In this document: positions 62,378 through 64,000 of the stretch, piece after piece
Position numbering within the stretch: the first letter of the stretch is position 1
How the letters are laid out: each line of letters opens with the position of its first letter
Assembly: GCA_903772945.1 (NCBI GenBank)
Contig: CAICTM010000352.1
Location: forward strand, 1-64,000
DNA: 64,000 nt
Direction: 5' to 3'
Source of the DNA: Seminavis robusta
Lineage: Eukaryota > Bacillariophyta > Bacillariophyceae > Naviculales > Naviculaceae
Notes under the pieces: model-generated
Seen by the model: the letters and a program-made list of their open reading frames with translations, nothing else
The model's database searches: none
What the model was told of the DNA's origin: nothing
Translations under genes and position numbers: made by a program

Positions 62378-63505
62378 TTACGATTTATCTTCAATGACAG
62401 TTGCTTCGGCTTGAATCACCTGCTCAAACCCACCCTGATGGGATTTCAGGTCCTTCATCCATCGTTGTAAGACTTGTCGTTGATACGCTCGATCACGAGC
62501 CCGCGTGTCGGGAGCTTCTGCCTTGACCGCCTTGATTTCTTGCATTCGTTTGGATCGTTCTTCCATCAATCGAAAGTGTGCCGCAATCTTCTGCTGTTTG
62601 TATTTGCGATGAATCTTCCGGACCAAGAACCAACGTCGACTTTGCCTTCTGAGGTTGCGGGTCCCTCGCTTTCCCGCTCGGGGCGGAATGGCAGCATACG
62701 CCAACTCCAAGAGACGTTCCGTTTCCTCGTCGGAATATCGTTTGGTAGGGAACTCACCACCACGGACCTAGCGAATTCCATTGTACAAGCAGCAATGATG
62801 ATGAGATGGGAATGGGTGCCAGTAACATTAGTAAGGAATCGAATACTACCAATAGCACTTACATCGGCCAGCTCTGGACGTTTGGCTGCCATTCTCATTT
62901 CCAGTTTTTCACGTCGTTTATGATCCTTTAGTTTGAGACCAATTTCTCCCTTTTTCCGGACCCGAGCCTTTGTAATTTGACCCGTTTGGAATCCCTTGAC
63001 GGAGATGGATTTTTGAAAGTCCACCCAAGCTTCGTGCTGGGGTGCTGCCACTTCCTCGGTTTCTTCCAGTGTCTGTCCACAAATCAATTACAGAATAAAA
63101 CAATTAAATTTAGAAAGCAGGAAGCACTGCAAGGTGGAACCCGTCACGATACTTGCTAGCTAATAGCCACTCGCAACTAGACAAGCTGCCAATACACACC
63201 TGTCCTTCTAGCATTTTGGCTTCCTTTCTGGCGGCCTCTTTTCGTTTTCGCCTCCTCTCGAGTCTCTTTTTACGCGTAACGGATCGGCTGACCTGCCAAA
63301 AGGGACCATCCATGGCATTCAACGATCCCAGGACGGGCAAGACAGTGGTGGTTGTCGATGATGGAATCGTCAGGGAGCCGCCGAGGGTGCTGTAGGAGGA
63401 CGACATCATGGTTGTTGTCGGCTTTTTGACAGTATAGAGACTCACTCCACCCATTCTACGGGTAAGGCTCGTGAGAGCAGACGACATTAAACGAGAGCTC
63501 ATCAT
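62378..63505 (-). CDS. Three-exon basic protein, probably mitochondrial, family unknown
   Basis: Exons 63505-63200, 63072-62863 and 62767-62378, with introns of 127 bp (GTGTGT...ACAG) and 95 bp (GTAAGT...CTAG), join in phase to 301 residues. The N terminus MMSSRLMSSALTSLTRRMGG is basic, Ser-rich and without acids, fitting mitochondrial import. The body is very basic and helical: RKKRLERRRKRKEAARKEAK, KDHKRREKLEMRMAAKRPEL, and after the second intron KRYSDEETERLLELAYAAIP, then RRWFLVRKIHRKYKQQKIAA. Size and charge suggest a mitoribosomal or RNA-associated protein, but I cannot match a named subunit. Upstream in-frame codons exist to 63748, without conserved features. Confidence 0.75.
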
Positions 63506-63970
63506 GGTTGTGATGATGGTATCGGTATCTGCATGAATGTGGGTGCCGTCGGTGATTGTGTGTGGTGTGTGGCCATGGTCCATCTTCGGGCACTTGCTCA
63601 GTGGACAATCGGAGCTTTCCTTGTTCAGCGTGCTACTATGAGTCCCCAACGTGACAGACTTCAAGCGATCCGAAGCCGGTTTGGGCACCGCCAAAAAGCC
63701 AGACGCGACGGGACGATCGAGGCAATGCTCGAGGAGGACCAAAGACAAAGCGGCTTTTGGAATTCTATGTCATACTTTTAGACAAGCTCTCGAGTGTTGT
63801 CGCCTGTAATTACTACCATTGTAAGCCCTTTGCAGGAGCTCGGAGGGTGCGATCATCTATCTGAGGGGCACCGGTAGCACCGTCTTGGAAGAAATCTTGC
63901 TGGTCCACTAGATTCGACTGATACCGGTACTATTATCACCATTATCCTCTACAACCAGCAATAATCCACC
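63506..63970. other. Intergenic between divergent genes at the right edge
   Basis: Nothing recognised. Contains ACCGGTA palindromes near 63870 and 63923. Confidence 0.5.
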
Positions 63971-64000
63971 ATGTGGAATACGTGGGTCGAAAAGGCCGCC
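63971..64000 (+). CDS. Possible first codons of a gene running off the window
   Basis: ATG at 63971 in the context CCACCATG opens a frame MWNTWVEKAA that reaches the right edge. Ten codons are too few to name a product. It is included because the context is good and it lies divergent to the previous gene at a promoter-like spacing. Confidence 0.35.
   Translation, partial: MWNTWVEKAA

Overview
The window looks like nuclear DNA of a diatom, probably a raphid pennate. The sequence shows intron-poor genes with short GT-AG introns of about 80-130 bp, a plastid-type presequence with an SSAFAF motif, mitochondrial presequences on nuclear genes, and a receptor that fuses a class C seven-helix region, a class III cyclase and a phosphodiesterase. 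That fusion architecture is associated with diatoms such as Seminavis. The species is an inference. I found no RNA gene, CRISPR array, retrovirus-like element or bacterial operon.

Layout, left half. A 5'-truncated purple acid phosphatase opens the window (1-1718). A short TTAA-flanked inverted-repeat element follows at 2215-2640. An LRR gene (2969-4809) and an F-box/propeller gene (5016-6429) are each split by a frame change. An AUR1/IPC-synthase-like PAP2 protein (7032-8345, minus) and a GT32 glycosyltransferase (9826-11280, plus) are divergent and could act consecutively in inositol-sphingolipid synthesis. Next come a large TPR protein (13507-16014), a secreted Spondin_N protein (17104-18213) and the main gene of the window, a nine-exon receptor cyclase-phosphodiesterase of 1523 residues (21239-26520). 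A PP6-type phosphatase (27741-28842) and a mitochondrial-looking RRM protein (28973-31381) complete this half.

Layout, right half. An inverted, degenerate copy of the receptor's phosphodiesterase part (31949-32732) precedes mitochondrial uL1 (33011-34051) and a second purple acid phosphatase (34271-36337). A plastid membrane protein, a TMEM53-like hydrolase and an ankyrin-like relic follow. A clear tandem duplication (about 40797-43705) has left one whole and one 5'-truncated copy of a membrane protein next to a coiled-coil gene. Then come a three-WW-domain protein with a plastid-type presequence, an ankyrin-like gene, a ~950 bp AT-rich minisatellite, frataxin, two divergent single-pass membrane proteins with acidic Gly/Asp repeats, LRRC57, Sgf11, a two-exon gene of unknown function, a second ankyrin-like gene, a three-exon mitochondrial-type gene, and the first codons of another gene at the right edge.

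The window is shaped by local duplication: inverted (phosphatases, receptor fragment, ankyrin-like genes) and tandem (40.8-43.7 kb). Intergenic DNA is rich in CTAG and ACCGGT palindromes. The most noteworthy items are the receptor, whose cyclase lacks canonical catalytic residues while its phosphodiesterase looks intact; the low-GC minisatellite, which is compositionally like published diatom centromeres; and the acidic-repeat membrane protein pair.
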